Source: Hypomyces perniciosus (lineage: Eukaryota > Ascomycota > Sordariomycetes > Hypocreales > Hypocreaceae). Taken from it: a DNA stretch of 64,000 nt. The position numbers and the translations under genes were made by a program. Below are positions 23,204-34,663 of this stretch, one piece after another; position 1 is the stretch's first letter, and every line of letters begins with the position of its first letter. The notes below the pieces were generated by a model. It was given only the letters and a program-made list of their open reading frames with translations. It had not been told where the DNA came from and did no database searches. Location of the stretch: positions 1,488,001 through 1,552,000 of the forward strand of contig SPDT01000007.1 of the NCBI GenBank assembly GCA_008477525.1. Reading direction: 5' to 3'.

Positions 23204-24343
23204 CTAGTGATAGTACCCATTCGTGCGGCCTACTGCTGTCTGCTGCTGGACGAAGTAATCCTCAAAGTAGGGGTGATTGCATGCTTGCTTGGCTGAAATT
23301 CGTCCCGCGGGATCGTAGATGAGCATCATCTCAAGGAGGTCGAGACCTTTGTCATCGAGGTTGGAGACGAGGAGTTGTGACTCGTCCCGCTGCCACTTGG
23401 GGAAAGATGATTTGAAATCGGGATACGAGGTTACACCAGGCCACAGGTCTTCCGTAGGCGTTCCAAGAGTCCTTATCCACGGGTCAGCTCAACATGTCTC
23501 TTTCTCCCTCCCTTCACCGAACAAATAGCATCACTCACCGGAAGATTTTGAAAATCTCGTCGATTTCAGAGTCACCAGGGAACAGAGGCTTGCGGGTGCA
23601 CATCTCGGCAAAGATACATCCAATGGACCACATATCCACACCGGTCGAATATTGTCTGCCACCAAGTAGAATCTCCGGAGCTCGGTACCATAGGGTCACG
23701 ACTTCGTGGGTATATGTTCGCAGGGGCACACCGAACGCCCGTGCCAGACCAAAATCCGCCAGCTTCAGGTTTCCGTCCTTGTCAATAAGCAGGTTCTGGG
23801 GTTTCAGGTCCCGATGCAGGACACGGTGTGAGTGGCAATATTTGATGCCCTCGCACAGCTGCGACATGAACTTTCGAATGACGACATCGTTGAGGCCCAA
23901 CTGTTGCACCCGAATTGAGGAGCCCTCAGGCAGGGCCTTGCCTCGACCACCATCGCTGACGGGGAGAGCCTCCATGTATTTCTTCAGGTCGAGGTCGAGG
24001 AACTCGAAAACCAGGTAGAGCTTGTGGCCGTCGGCATGGACAATATTGAGTAATCGGACGATGTTCGGGTCTCGCATTTCCTTGAGCAGGGAAATCTCGC
24101 GGATGGCCGTACTCGGAACACCCTCATCCTCAGCCTCAAGTCGGATCTTCTTCAGCGCAACGATGCGACCGCCATTGGCAAGGTCTCGGGCCTTGTACAC
24201 GACACCGTACGTGCCTGTTTAAGAAAACGGCAGCGTTAGTAAAAAAAAAAAAAAGAAGGCTTTGGGCACGCATATGCAGATGAAGCGGATCAGGCTAGGA
24301 ACGTACCCTCGCCGACCTTCTCTAGTTTCTGGTAATTCTCCAT
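23204..24343 (-). CDS. nimX: Cyclin-dependent kinase 1 (NimX/Cdc2), three exons
   Basis: Main cell-cycle CDK, driving G1/S and G2/M with B-type cyclins. Exons: 24343-24307, 24214-23539 and 23471-23204, giving 326 residues, close to A. nidulans NimX (323). The start [13 protein letters not shown] runs into the glycine loop split by intron 1 ([13 protein letters not shown]). The invariant Lys is in IVALKKI, the cyclin-binding helix PSTAIRE is intact, the catalytic loop reads [11 protein letters not shown] is in [12 protein letters not shown], and the T-loop Thr is in [14 protein letters not shown]. Intron 2 falls after KIF in KIFRTLGTP. The C-terminus is short. The inhibitory Thr-Tyr pair of the glycine loop is present, so Wee1/Cdc25-type control is expected. 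The gene lies next to a CDK-cyclin gene, separated by the desert. Confidence 0.96.
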
Positions 24344-25163
24344 GATCGCAGCGCGCTTCAGCACTCAGGAAATGACAGCGAGAGTGCGGGGGTGTGATGA
24401 TCGGGGTAGGTGTGGAGGACAGGTTCGTTGGCTTTGCTTTTCGTCTCGATCCTCGTTGCTGTGCACCCAATGTTGGCGTGGAAAAACACGGCGTCTCCGT
24501 CGCCCAGGCGAGGGGTAGCAGCAATTCGCGGTAACGGGCGCGGGGGGTTGGCAGACGCGGTTCGTTGAAATCGTACAGAGTTCAGAAAGACAGAGAGAGC
24601 GGATCGGCGTCAATAAACGCAGGAGAAGAAAGGAAACCCTGTTTGGTTAGTAGATGTCCTCCATGGACAGGCCCGAGACGGTCGTTCCTCTGAAGGGCGT
24701 GAGTGGGCAGGCGTTGAGAAGCTCAGCTCTTTGATGTTGTGGGGTTGCGAGCTGTTGCCATTTGTTGTGTTTACTTAAAGGATGCTGCATTTTTGGGGTT
24801 TCGCCTCGAAGGGAGTGGGGGTTGCCGAATCAGGATTAGCGTTGATTGCAAGTCACATTCATTCTCTCCCTGCCTTCGACTGCAACATGAGAGCGAGACG
24901 ATGAAGATCAGTATTTGGGACGTCAACTGTTGATAATATCGTGTATTCTGTTTACCAAAAATATGCCAGACTTTTTTTTCGTTTCAACAGGGAAAAGCTA
25001 ATTACTAGGTAAACAGCCTACCTTAGTATAAAGCAGTATACTATTATTACGCGAAAACCTTCCTTGAGCTCTGGCCATGCCATCTATCGCTCGCGGGGCT
25101 CCCTTATCGATAAATCTCCGATGCCATTGTTGCCTTCATCCAGTGATCCAACTCAGACAACTG
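24344..25163. other. nimX promoter and 3' flank of the UPF0029 gene
   Basis: 0.8 kb without recognisable coding sequence: nimX upstream region on the left, 3' end of the Impact-like gene on the right. No exact copy of the 9-mer motif was seen. Confidence 0.6.
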
Positions 25164-26689
25164 TCATCCTGCTAATGTCTCTTTGCGCCGCAAATCCAAT
25201 ATCTTGGCCAAGCTGAGTGAGCCTTTAGCCCCCCATCCGGACGCGCCAGCTTCCACATCTGGACGAACTGCAACATACCAGCTCCAGGCTCTCCTGTCCA
25301 GCTCATCCGGCTTCAACACACCGGCCCAGCTTGCAAAGAGCAGTCTGAGAGCACCCAATAGCCTTCCGAGATTCTCCTGTTTCTCTTCATTGACCGCTGC
25401 TACTGTCTTCTTGCCCTCGGATGTAGAGCCGGGGGCGAAGCTCCGGAGGAGATAGTTTCTCGCTCCTTCGGGACGATGAATCGCCATCCCTATTGTTGAC
25501 GTTGCGGGTTTCTTATCCTGCGGATCGAGGCCCCAGACAGCTTCTCCGGACAGGTTTGACGTGCGTTTCTGTGATGAGAGAGCGTCGTTGATGCACTCAC
25601 GCATCAAACGCCAGCGGTCCTGTCCAAGTAAGATTCCGCCATACCACCGTGTTAACACAACAACAGTGTTGGTGACTTTTGCCTCACGCATGAGCTCCAG
25701 CATGAACTTCCCACATCCCGACTCACCATCGTCAAACGACGCCTCCTGCACAAGGGGTGAGTTCCCGTAGCTTGTTCTCGTGGCCCATGCGTTATGCGAT
25801 GCCGTCTCCAACTCGGGGTTTTGACTCATCAGGGTCTTCATGAGACCGGATCGGAGAGAGGGCGATGATACTGATGCGGCATGAGCCATAAATGTAGATG
25901 CTTTTGACGTCAATTTCCGGCTCGTCGTCCAAGTCTTGGTTCCCGTGGTTGATGATGTGCTCGAGCTTGTCGAGGCTTGTTGATTTGGATTTCTGGACCA
26001 TGAGTAGTCACCTCGTTTAAGAACCAGCACCTCTCTCCCCATGACGCAGACTTTGGGCTGGCCATCCGGAATCTGCGTCTCGCCTGCTGCCTTTTCGATG
26101 CCTATGCTGATAGCCTTGGACCTCGAATTCGCACTCACCACAGCCTGTGCAAGACTAAGCCGGCTGCTGAGAGGCTGTTCTGGCATCGTAAAGCGTAGCA
26201 ACTCGACGGCAAAAGCAAGCACCAGGGGCGCCCGATTAGTAACCACGGCTGTTGACTTGATGAGCTCCTCGTCCTCAACCAAGGGGAGACTCAGCGACGC
26301 CTCAAGCTCATCCGGTGTCATGGAGCTGTAGTCCAAGTCTCGCTTATGAATCTCGAGCTTTGGTTTCTTCGCACTCGGTGATATGGGTTCCTCTGCCGCA
26401 CGCTTTGTCTTCTTGCCGTGAGATTTGCATGCTGTGTGGAAGCTCTTGGCGAGTTTGGCGTCGCTGATAGCTGCCTCAATCGCAGATAGTGGCGCGTCCG
26501 CAATTTGGTCAATGCTTCTTCCCGTTAGAGATAATGGATGAACTCTGTGTGTGGATCGCGCACATCAGGTGCTCACCTTTTGAGGTTGTTGGATTGAAGT
26601 GCCTTGACATGACCCATTGCTGCCATCATCGATGCTTTGCGTGCAGTCAGCATGCGCAGCATCTCTTGCAAATCGCCATGGCCTGTCAT
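25164..26689 (-). CDS. Impact/UPF0029-domain protein, two exons
   Basis: Exons 26689-26577 and 26517-25164 give 488 residues, starting MTGHGDLQEML. The N-terminal 110 residues are helical, with a Lys-rich, nuclear-localisation-like stretch (HGKKTKRAAEEPISPSAKKPKLEIHKRD). The recognisable domain is UPF0029/Impact-N (YigZ/YIH1 N-terminal fold), about residues 180-350, with the signature DDGESGCGKFMLEL and VVVLTRWYGGILLGQDRW. Unlike yeast Yih1 it has no clear RWD domain, so the Gcn2-regulating role of YIH1/IMPACT should not be assumed. The C-terminal 100 residues (LGRLLGALRLLFASWAGVLKP onward) are unassigned. The intron has an unusual GGGAAG acceptor, but phase and the conserved reading across it agree. 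Confidence 0.85.
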
Positions 26690-27020
26690 TATTGCTGATT
26701 TCAAGAGACTTAGAATTAAACAAATGAAAAATTTATACTAATTTCATATCAAACCTCGTCCTTCATTGATAGAAAAAGGCTTAGAACGGGCACGTTAACT
26801 GGATAAGTGTAGGGTAATGAAACGTCCATCTTCACGATTTCTTAGGGGAAGCTCCATGACCCACAATTGACCTCATGCGGCTCCGAAGTATCGGGCCCGT
26901 GCCCTTTTGCCCACATCGGAACCTGCGTTGACGTCGTTTTATTTAGTATTTTACTACTCCGTACCCTTACACAACTTTTCCAAATGTCGAAAAGCACGCC
27001 CTGACGATGAAGCCGCCTCA
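26690..27020. other. Short divergent promoter (UPF0029 / methyltransferase)
   Basis: 330 bases between two divergent genes, with one TACTCCGTA motif at 26955-26963, about 60 bases upstream of the methyltransferase ATG. Confidence 0.55.
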
Positions 27021-28263
27021 ATGATCGCCCCAACGCGCGGCATCTTCAGGGCCGCTCACTTGCAATGGCGCTTCGCAAGCTCCTCCGCGCGCGCCGCTCG
27101 CCAGGCCGTCAAAACCCCTCCTCCGCCTCGAGTCACCCGGCCATATAAACCGTACGTCCTCGATATCTCCAGCAGTCCCCATTATGAACGGGACCAGGCA
27201 ATAGCTGACCCAATTGATATGCAGTAACGCACCGAAACCCAGTACCAGCAACACCCACCCTCCTCCCCCTCCCCCCAAAGCCGAAACCCTCCTCGACCTC
27301 TGGCGCTCCGCCTGGCTCCCTCTCACAGGCGCCGCCGTCCTCGCAGGCTTCCTCGGCTTCTACATCCTCGGCACCACCGCCGCAACATTCAAGTCATGTC
27401 CCTGCTCAGGCGTATCCTGCGAACACGCCACGCCCACCGGCCGACCCCCCGCCCTGACCGGCGACAACGCCGAGCAATTCGACAAAGAACTCAATCTTCC
27501 AGAGTGGTGGATGGGCATCACCAGTCTCCGCCAGAAACTCGCCCAACATGCCAAAGGCAACGTCCTCGAACTCGCCATGGGCTCTGGACGTAACCTCGAG
27601 TATTACAACTGGATGCCCCTCAGCACCGCCGTCGAAGCCGCCAAAACAGGTACTCTCCCGCCACCGAAACGACCCCAGGGCATCGTATCCTTCACCGGCC
27701 TCGACATCTCCGTCGACATGCTCGACGTCTCCCGCAGGAAACTCGTAAAAGCCGTCCCGCCCATGTGCTCCTCCGCGCCCATTGTCAAAGCCTCCTCCAT
27801 GGTCGACCACACAGGCGGCCAGCTCTCCTTTCTCGACGGTCATCTCCGCCTCATCAACTCCGACGCGCACCACCTCTTACCCCCGCCCGCCATCACTGAG
27901 AAATACGACACCATCATCCAGACATTTGGCCTATGCTCCGTCTCCGATCCCGTCGCTGTAGTGTCTAATCTCGCTACTGTCCTTCGGCCGGGTAGTGGAC
28001 GGATCATCCTCCTCGAGCATGGGAAGGGCTACTACGGCATCGTGAATGGCCTACTGGACAAGAATGCAGGGAAGCACTTTGAAAAGTACGGTTGCTGGTG
28101 GAACAGGGATATTGAAGCGATTGTGGAGGAAGCCATTAGCAAGACGCCAGGCCTGGAGGTGGTCAAGGTCGAACGGCCTAATATACTGCAGATGGGCACG
28201 CTTGTCTGGGTAGAGCTCAGACTGGCGGCCGACACGACACCATCATTGCAGAAATACGAGTAA
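27021..28263 (+). CDS. Mitochondrial-membrane SAM-dependent methyltransferase, Oms1-like
   Basis: Exons 27021-27151 and 27225-28263 give 389 residues. The N-terminus is Arg/Ala/Ser-rich with no acid residues (FRAAHLQWRFASSSARAARQAVK), a mitochondrial presequence. After a Pro-rich linker comes one membrane segment (LPLTGAAVLAGFLGFYILGTTAA, about residues 75-97). The rest is a class I methyltransferase: motif I VLELAMGSGRNLEYY, the acidic loop FTGLDISVDMLDVSRRK, a later motif YDTIIQTFGLCSVSDP, and RIILLEHGKGYYG. This layout matches yeast Oms1, an inner-membrane methyltransferase-like protein linked to coenzyme Q and respiratory-complex biogenesis. The substrate is unknown. Codon use is very C-rich at third positions in the 5' half and less so toward the 3' end. 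Confidence 0.85.
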
Positions 28264-28646
28264 TGTACGGAGTAGTAGTATTGTAATAATGAAGATAGAT
28301 TAGAATCACAACAAAATCACGATTGTTTGCATAAAAGAAAGAAAGGCGGTCAGTTGATGGGAGAATGAGTGGTATGCTCTTTTGGTACCTCCATGAACCC
28401 CTATGTAAGTCTCTCCCCGTGCGCCTATTAATCAAACAACCCCCGTTTTCCGCCCCCTTTTTTCGTCGTCTCATTGCCCCGTCGTGTAATCAGAACAATC
28501 TATATCTACAAGCCAGAGTACTCCTACATCTCCATGCCATGCCATAGCTCAAAAAATCATTTGCACATCAATCCCTTTTGTCATGACACTCCAAATAACT
28601 CCTTGCACCGTCCCATAAAAAACACGAATGACAAATTAGCATGCAT
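28264..28646. other. 3' intergenic stretch
   Basis: 383 bases between convergent genes; a TACGGAGTA motif lies at 28266-28274, two bases after the methyltransferase stop. Nothing else seen. Confidence 0.5.
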
Positions 28647-29887
28647 CTAGCACGCGTCTAGCAGGCAATCGAGCTCGTCTATCTCGATACTCTCAGCGCC
28701 TTTATTGTCCCACTCGAAGAACTTATTAAGCCTTAGCCAGGTCTCGGCGTCATCATCTTTCCTGACGCCAGACACGGTGCTTGGCTTCATAGAGGGACTT
28801 GCAAGAAAGGTAGTGGTAGGAATGGGGCGGCTGTCGGCAAACCAGATGTCGTCGTGATAGCCAAACTCCATCATGGAGCTGCGCTTGACAGTCTCTGGCG
28901 CGACAATCTCTTCGTTCAATTTGCGCTTCTGCAAACCATCCGCCGTCTGAGTGAATTCGCGCTCGTCTTTTTCTAACGGAGGCGAGTTGTTACGAGGATC
29001 GAGAGAAATCCTGCTGCGGTGGGAAGAATAGGACCCGATAGGGGTCATGGGCATTATAGCATCGTCGTCGTCGACGTGATCGAACTCGGGAGGTGACAGG
29101 TCTACCTCTGGAGAAGGGCTCAGCTCTCGCCGTCTCGCCTCGATATCGTCCGACCCAGAATCATCGGTGAGGGACACTGAGGGGGTTACGACCGAGACGG
29201 GAATGGCCTGGGCGTTGAAGTCGGGGAGCGGTTGTCTGGGACGGGTGGTGAGGAAGTAGTATGTCCGTCGAGGGTGTACGGCCTCGAGTTCCTTGCCCAA
29301 GGGACAGGGGGCGGAAGCGGTCCAGCAGGTGCGCTTCATGTACGAGGCGAGGCGAGAGGAGATGATAGCACAGGGATTGGCGGACCTGAGAAGGTGTTAG
29401 CATATTCATCATGGGCGGCGCGATAATAACGCTGGAGGGGTACTTACTGTTGGACGGAGGTGAGCGTCTGTGTCAAAACAGTGGCCAGCTCCTTGACCAG
29501 GTGAGGCCGGTTGGCTGTTGACTGCAGCTGGACGAGCACGGCCTCGACAATGTCGTCGTTGATGCCCTCGAGGTCGATCTTGGCCGCTGAGTTGGCCTCT
29601 GCCATGTCATCGTTGGCGGCAGATGTCGGTGATGGAGGCGGTGTCTGCTCGATGGCCATTGAATCGGCGCCATGGGATCTCTTGAGGCGTTTGCTGGGGT
29701 GCGCATCAGGCGACTCGGAGCGAGATGATCTACTCGTACTCGTGGCAGCCGGCGCGGGCGCTGATGAGGCTGAAGATGGGCGGGCTGCTGTCTTTGATGC
29801 GGCGGCAGCGCGGGCGGCGTGAGTGACGGGGATGTGGATGCCCAGACTGGGCAGGGACAGCGATTTGCGGCGCGTGTTGTAAGGCAT
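28647..29887 (-). CDS. GDS1-like winged-helix protein, two exons
   Basis: Exons 29887-29448 and 29385-28647 give 392 residues, starting MPYNTRRKSLSLPSLGIHIP. After an Ala/Ser-rich basic stretch (SKRLKRSHG) there is a compact helical domain split by the intron: NDDIVEAVLVQLQSTANRPH, LVKELATVLTQTLTSVQQSA, then the wing-like PRRTYYFLTTRPRQPLP (about residues 108-190). I read this as the winged helix of the fungal Gds1 group (yeast Gds1 was found as a suppressor affecting mitochondrial function). The remaining 190 residues are acidic, Ser/Pro-rich and disordered. A role as nuclear regulator is inferred from the fold and basic patches; no target can be named. The open frame ends DELDCLLDAC. Confidence 0.7.
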
Positions 29888-31682
29888 GATTGTATGTGAA
29901 TGCAGTATGTATGTATGTATGTATGTATTAGGTATTGTGTAAATGGGTATGGATATGTGGATTGGGGAGGAGGGAGGGTGGTGGCGAGGGGACGTTGGAC
30001 TATCTGCAGGTGCTGTTTCCCATGGGCCGCCTGGGGATGGGAGTCAGCGCTGGATGGTGATGTTTGTTTTTGTTGTTGTTGTTGTTGCAGATGCATAAGT
30101 TTGTATGAGCGTATTCTACGAACAGAGAGACAGATGGATGCCCCAGGAGACGGAATTGTTTCGGGCGCAGTCGGGGGGAGGAGCGGTCTACGGTCTACGA
30201 ACGGAAGGGATGGGGGGGCACCAGAAGCTCAGACGATTTCTGGCGTTGGCTGGCAAGAAAAAAAAAAAAAAGGCAGCAAGCACGAGAGCTTGAACTTTTT
30301 TTTCTTTCTCACCGACTCCCATTGGCTGGCATTGGCAGCATGGCTGCCGAAGTGGGACCACTAAACGTCAGTAGCAGCACGGACCATTATAGTCGAAGCC
30401 CTGGCGTTGAGGCAAGCACGACCCTCCAAGACTTGTGGCGCCAGATTGGGAAGAGGCTCCATCGTGCTCCATCTGGAGATCCGATACTATCTCAGGGTCT
30501 GTGAATGGGTGGAATTTTGTTGTGCCGCGGACAGAGCAAGGACAAGGGGGCTCCCGTAGCAATAAAAAACAAGGTCATTTGGAGATGAGTCGGCGGCTCC
30601 ATGACTGATGTGCAGGCGAGTAACGATCTCCGACATGAGATACGAAGCGAGCTTTCTGTCATTTTTTCTTTTCTTTTTCTCCAGCTTTGCCCTTTTCTCC
30701 AGCTTTGTTTGTCCTTCAGCGTTTCGCGCCGTCTTCAGTAATGCCGTATGTATATGTTGCTGCATGCATACATAGTAACCAAAAAAAGGTTCCAGGCCAT
30801 CCAAACAGGGGATGGATGGCCCTCTGTTGGGCCAATTGGTGCCGAATCCTCCCCGACACACCATCTGCCCACTTTGACATGTGCGGTGAGAGGCAGGCCG
30901 TGTTGCCATGGTGTAGGAGAAGGTTCTGTCATTGCTGTGACAGACATGCGATGCATGAGTCGTGGCCTCAACTGGCACACCCACATCTCCCTAGGCTGCT
31001 TGAGCCACCAGTTTCAACCCTTTTGCTTGTGTTTTGCTTGTGCATGTCCATCCATCCCTCCCTTCAATGATCAATGATCCGTACTCGTTGCAGTCTGATG
31101 ATTATTACTTCTCCATAGTTTATTAGGTGCCCTTTTATTTGTTTGGGTCACACTGCATCGTTGGCGGGGCGGCGCTGCAGGACCTCATATTACTCGGGGT
31201 CCTAGGCGCCTTTCCTATTTTAGACCGGGATCCACCCAGCACATGAATGGTGAAGCCCCTCCTCATCTGCCTGAGGCTAATGTAATGCCCGCACTCCCCT
31301 CGAGCCTCCGCCCGGCAATAGCTTAATCTAATCCTCACACTAACCCAAAGACACCTGGTGTACGCCTCTATCCTCAGACTATCCGTATCGAGTTATCGAC
31401 AGCATCAGATAAGACGTCTAAGACGAGACGAGACAGACGCCTTTTCAACGGCATTGTCTCTCTTTCATCGGTTCTCAAGTTGACCCGCGGCAGAGTCATT
31501 CTGCTTGTCAACCTCCCACCGTTAGATTTCACGAGTATAGTTTACTCGAGCAAGATGCTAACAACCTTGCTTTCCAGCCTAGTCGCTGATTGGAGGCATA
31601 GAGGCTCGCCTCTGCTTCCATGTCTATTCGGAAGAGCGACTTGATATCATATCTTTCGTCTTCACTACATATACTCACCACG
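29888..31682. other. Gene-free stretch, 1.8 kb
   Basis: Divergent upstream region of the GDS1-like and F-box-like genes. It contains (TATG)n near 29905-29930, (TTG)n near 30069-30090, an A13 tract near 30250 and T/C-rich tracts. No coding sequence recognised. Confidence 0.55.
29905..29930. repeat. (GTAT)n microsatellite
   Basis: About six tandem GTAT units in the 5' leader region of the GDS1-like gene. Confidence 0.8.
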
Positions 31683-32696
31683 ATGGACCAGCTGGCCGCT
31701 CGCTCCAACACCCTAGGGCCTTCGCCTCAGCCCTCCGAATCCACCCCCATCCTTCTCCGCCAGCCCGTCGATATCATTATCTATATCGCGTCGAAACTTG
31801 ATCCCGTCTCTGCAGCCTCTCTTGCCATTACATGCAAGGCTGTGTATGCTGTGCTGGCTCCCGCGGGGTTCGTTCGCTTGGATCCCACTGACAAGCAGTA
31901 CTTTCTACAACTCATGGAGTTGGACCCCAAACTTGGCGACCACAAGTACTACTGCCATCTTTGCAACACGCTTCACTCCTTTGCGCAGTGGTGGGGCCCT
32001 GCGATGATGCAGTACGAGCATTGGGATTGTCCACCTCACACCCAGGAGAAGGCGAAGCACTGCATGCAGCGGTTTAAACCACGGGGGAGCCGTCTCAGTG
32101 TCGGCTATCATCACGCCCGACTTGTCATGAACCGTCACTTTTACGGTTCTACCTGTGGTCTGCCTCTGGAGAATTTCACGTACAGGCCAAGACCTGAATT
32201 CAGGGGCAAGTCTCTGATAGTTGTGCAAACCATGACAGCTCGCATTAAATTCGGGCTGCTCCTCTTAAAGTGCACACATAAACTTACCCCAGTGAATGAA
32301 ACCACATCCCCAAAGGCTTTCCTGTCCGGGGTCGACAAATACCATCTCAAGGTCTGCCACCATGTCTCGATTGATCAAAATTGGTACCCCCAGGGAAGGA
32401 TACCCCAGATCAAAGAACGGGGGCGTACTGGCATGCTCGTGCCGTGTCGAGACGCCGAGAGCTGTTGCCAAAGGTGTCTCACGGATTTCGAAACCACTAT
32501 AGAAGAGGACGAGCGAACGGGCGATGGATCGTCTATCATCGTCATATCCTACCATCTGCTTGGGAGCTGTCGAGAACCACGGGATCGCACATATCAGGGC
32601 AAATATCATGGCATATTTGACACCACATGGCACAGGCGAAACATGCAGACATACCCCGGTGGGTATGTTCGTCATTTGTGGCATCCAACACGCTGA
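31683..32696 (+). CDS. F-box-like protein of unknown target
   Basis: 337 residues from the ATG at 31683. The frame also has an ATG at 31620, but the later one has the better context (A at -3, G at +4). The N-terminus has an F-box-like stretch: TPILLRQPVDIIIYIASKLDPVSAASLAITCKAVYAVL, about residues 20-58, the SCF adaptor-binding fold that starts many fungal F-box proteins. The rest is Cys/His/Trp-rich with pairs that could bind metal (YYCHLCNTLH, ESCCQRCLTDFE) and no domain I can name. Such proteins form large, fast-evolving families in filamentous fungi, often lineage-specific. It sits alone between a 1.8 kb empty stretch and the PhzF gene. The F-box call is moderate; the substrate is unknown. 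Confidence 0.65.
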   Translation: MDQLAARSNTLGPSPQPSESTPILLRQPVDIIIYIASKLDPVSAASLAITCKAVYAVLAPAGFVRLDPTDKQYFLQLMELDPKLGDHKYYCHLCNTLHSFAQWWGPAMMQYEHWDCPPHTQEKAKHCMQRFKPRGSRLSVGYHHARLVMNRHFYGSTCGLPLENFTYRPRPEFRGKSLIVVQTMTARIKFGLLLLKCTHKLTPVNETTSPKAFLSGVDKYHLKVCHHVSIDQNWYPQGRIPQIKERGRTGMLVPCRDAESCCQRCLTDFETTIEEDERTGDGSSIIVISYHLLGSCREPRDRTYQGKYHGIFDTTWHRRNMQTYPGGYVRHLWHPTR

Positions 32697-33295
32697 ATGG
32701 TAGCATCATCCTCGCTTGCCGACATAGAATTGCCATTGGGCATTGCTGAGGTGGGCATCTACCTGCCAAGCAAAGAGGGGAATCAATCCACGGGAATTGT
32801 CATTATGTACTTCGTACTCCGTACTATCCCTGGATATGCCGATCGAAACCCCGAGGATTCAATTACTAAGCAATTGTTGGATTGTATGTCTCTTCGGCCT
32901 GGCCAACACACTATCTTCTTCCAGGGGTTGTGAAAAGAGCCGCATCTTCGGGAGAAGATGCCCGGGCTGCATAAAGGTAGGTAGTGTTACAATTCGGCAT
33001 ACGGAGTATAGCCTGGACAATTGGATTTATTATGAGTCAGATGACTTGCGAGTTCGGCAGGCGTCGGGTTATGAGTCTTGTTCAAGAGCAGGCATTATAA
33101 ATATGGATATCCTACGAGAGTGATATGGCCCCCCCTGGTCTCGTCTCATCTCATCGTGACAGCCCCTCGTTGACATCGACTAATACCGCCTACCCCACTG
33201 TCGTCATCTTATATACCATCAACGTCAGCCAGTTTCGGTCTCTCAACACCACCAACAATCCATCTCCATCTCCATAGAACGACCAATTCACCACA
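32697..33295. other. Intergenic stretch with three 9-mer motifs
   Basis: 600 bases between the F-box-like and PhzF genes. It holds the compound site GTACTTCGTACTCCGTAC (32807-32824) and TACGGAGTA (33000-33008). No coding sequence recognised. Confidence 0.55.
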
Positions 33296-34222
33296 ATGGA
33301 ACTCCCCTTCATAACCCTCGACGTCTTCACCCGCTCCCGGTACACCGGCAACCCCCTCGCCGTCGTCACCATCCCCGCCTCCGGACCCAAACCAACCCAA
33401 GAACAGAAGCAAACCATTGCCCGCGAGTTTAACCTCTCCGAGACCATCTTCATCCACGACGTCTCCGATCCAGAGACCAACAAAACCCGCCACGTCGACA
33501 TCTTCCTCACCACCGCAGAACTGCCCTTCGCAGGCCACCCCACCATCGGCGCATCCGTCTCTCTCCTCCCCCAGGGCGTCAACCAACTCATCACCAAAGC
33601 CGGCCCCATCGCCATCACCCAGACCGGTCCCGATTCTGCCTCCGCGAATATCCCGCACAACGTCCGCCTGCATAAGCAGCATCTCGCCGACATCGCCGAG
33701 TCTCTCGGTCCCTTTGACCTCCAGTCCAACCCAAAAATCCGGCCTCTCGAGCTCTCCGCTCCTGTCTTCAGCATCGTCAAGGGCACCTCCTTCGCCCTCA
33801 TCCAACTCCCCTCCCTGGAGCTGCTTTCCCAGGTCCGCGTCACCAATGCCTCCGTGCCAGCTCACGTCCTCGACCCGGACTGGCAAGAAGGCCTCATCGG
33901 CTTCTTCTACTACGTCCGCACAGACACCAGCACCACTGAGGATGGTACCCCCGTGGTCCATCTGCGCACTCGTATGGTCACACACGGATTTGAGGACCCT
34001 GCCACGGGAGCTGCGTCATGCGCCCTAACCAGCTACCTGAGCATCGAGGGCGATGATAAGCAGACGACGCCCAAGCGCCGGTACGAACTCACCCAGGGCG
34101 TGGAGATGGGCAGGGAGAGCAACATTGTCGTCGAGGTATCTCTAAAGGAGTCTGGCGGCATTGACACAGTTGCGCTTTCTGGACCAGCTGTCCAGGTCAT
34201 GAGAGGCCATGTTACCATTTAA
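33296..34222 (+). CDS. PhzF-family isomerase-like protein
   Basis: Single exon, 308 residues. The PhzF/diaminopimelate-epimerase-like fold is clear: an opening LPFITLDVFTRSRYTGNPLAVV, the catalytic Glu in FNLSETIFI (residue 49), the AELPFAGHPTIGA motif of the first half, and GAASCALTSYLS with the second-half loop near residue 240. In bacterial phenazine pathways PhzF isomerises trans-2,3-dihydro-3-hydroxyanthranilate. The other phenazine genes are absent here and fungi generally lack the pathway, so this is one of the stand-alone eukaryotic PhzF-like proteins (yeast Yhi9 type) with unknown substrate. Length matches the family (about 280-310). Third positions are strongly C-rich, as in the Oms1-like gene. 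Confidence 0.9.
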   Translation: MELPFITLDVFTRSRYTGNPLAVVTIPASGPKPTQEQKQTIAREFNLSETIFIHDVSDPETNKTRHVDIFLTTAELPFAGHPTIGASVSLLPQGVNQLITKAGPIAITQTGPDSASANIPHNVRLHKQHLADIAESLGPFDLQSNPKIRPLELSAPVFSIVKGTSFALIQLPSLELLSQVRVTNASVPAHVLDPDWQEGLIGFFYYVRTDTSTTEDGTPVVHLRTRMVTHGFEDPATGAASCALTSYLSIEGDDKQTTPKRRYELTQGVEMGRESNIVVEVSLKESGGIDTVALSGPAVQVMRGHVTI

Positions 34223-34663
34223 TAGATACAAGCAATCATCATCGTCGTCATCACCCATTAATGCTCGCCGTTCCTTCATAACCGCAATCCGTCTAATAGT
34301 AGATTCCTCATCGTCATCCTGAACCTGGCGCATTCCCACTCTCATGACCCATATGCTCCATATGCGCCGTGGTATTCTCTCACACATCGTAAAACTGCTG
34401 ATAGTACATTAATACAAAGTATTACAGTGTTTCGTTCGTTGGCCCGAGCCCGACTTTGCCCCCCCAGACAAAGTTGGACTCTCAACCTTTTGACGTTCGT
34501 GTTTTCGTCTATCCCCAAAATCCCAATCCACCGCGCCACCCATCAGTCATGTGGTATGGCCGATCTAAACCTATTACCACTGTTGCATCATGACTTCATG
34601 TCAAACCAACGTTACACTCTTTGTTTCTCATTTTAGCGGTTTCATCCGTGCATTCAGAGGAGC
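34223..34663. other. Convergent 3' intergenic stretch (PhzF / NOT1)
   Basis: 440 bases between two stop codons; no repeat, motif copy or coding signal seen. Confidence 0.5.

Noticed and set aside
13228..30090. Short microsatellites as possible CRISPR-like arrays
   Set aside because: Units of 3-4 bases without spacers; this is a eukaryotic genome.
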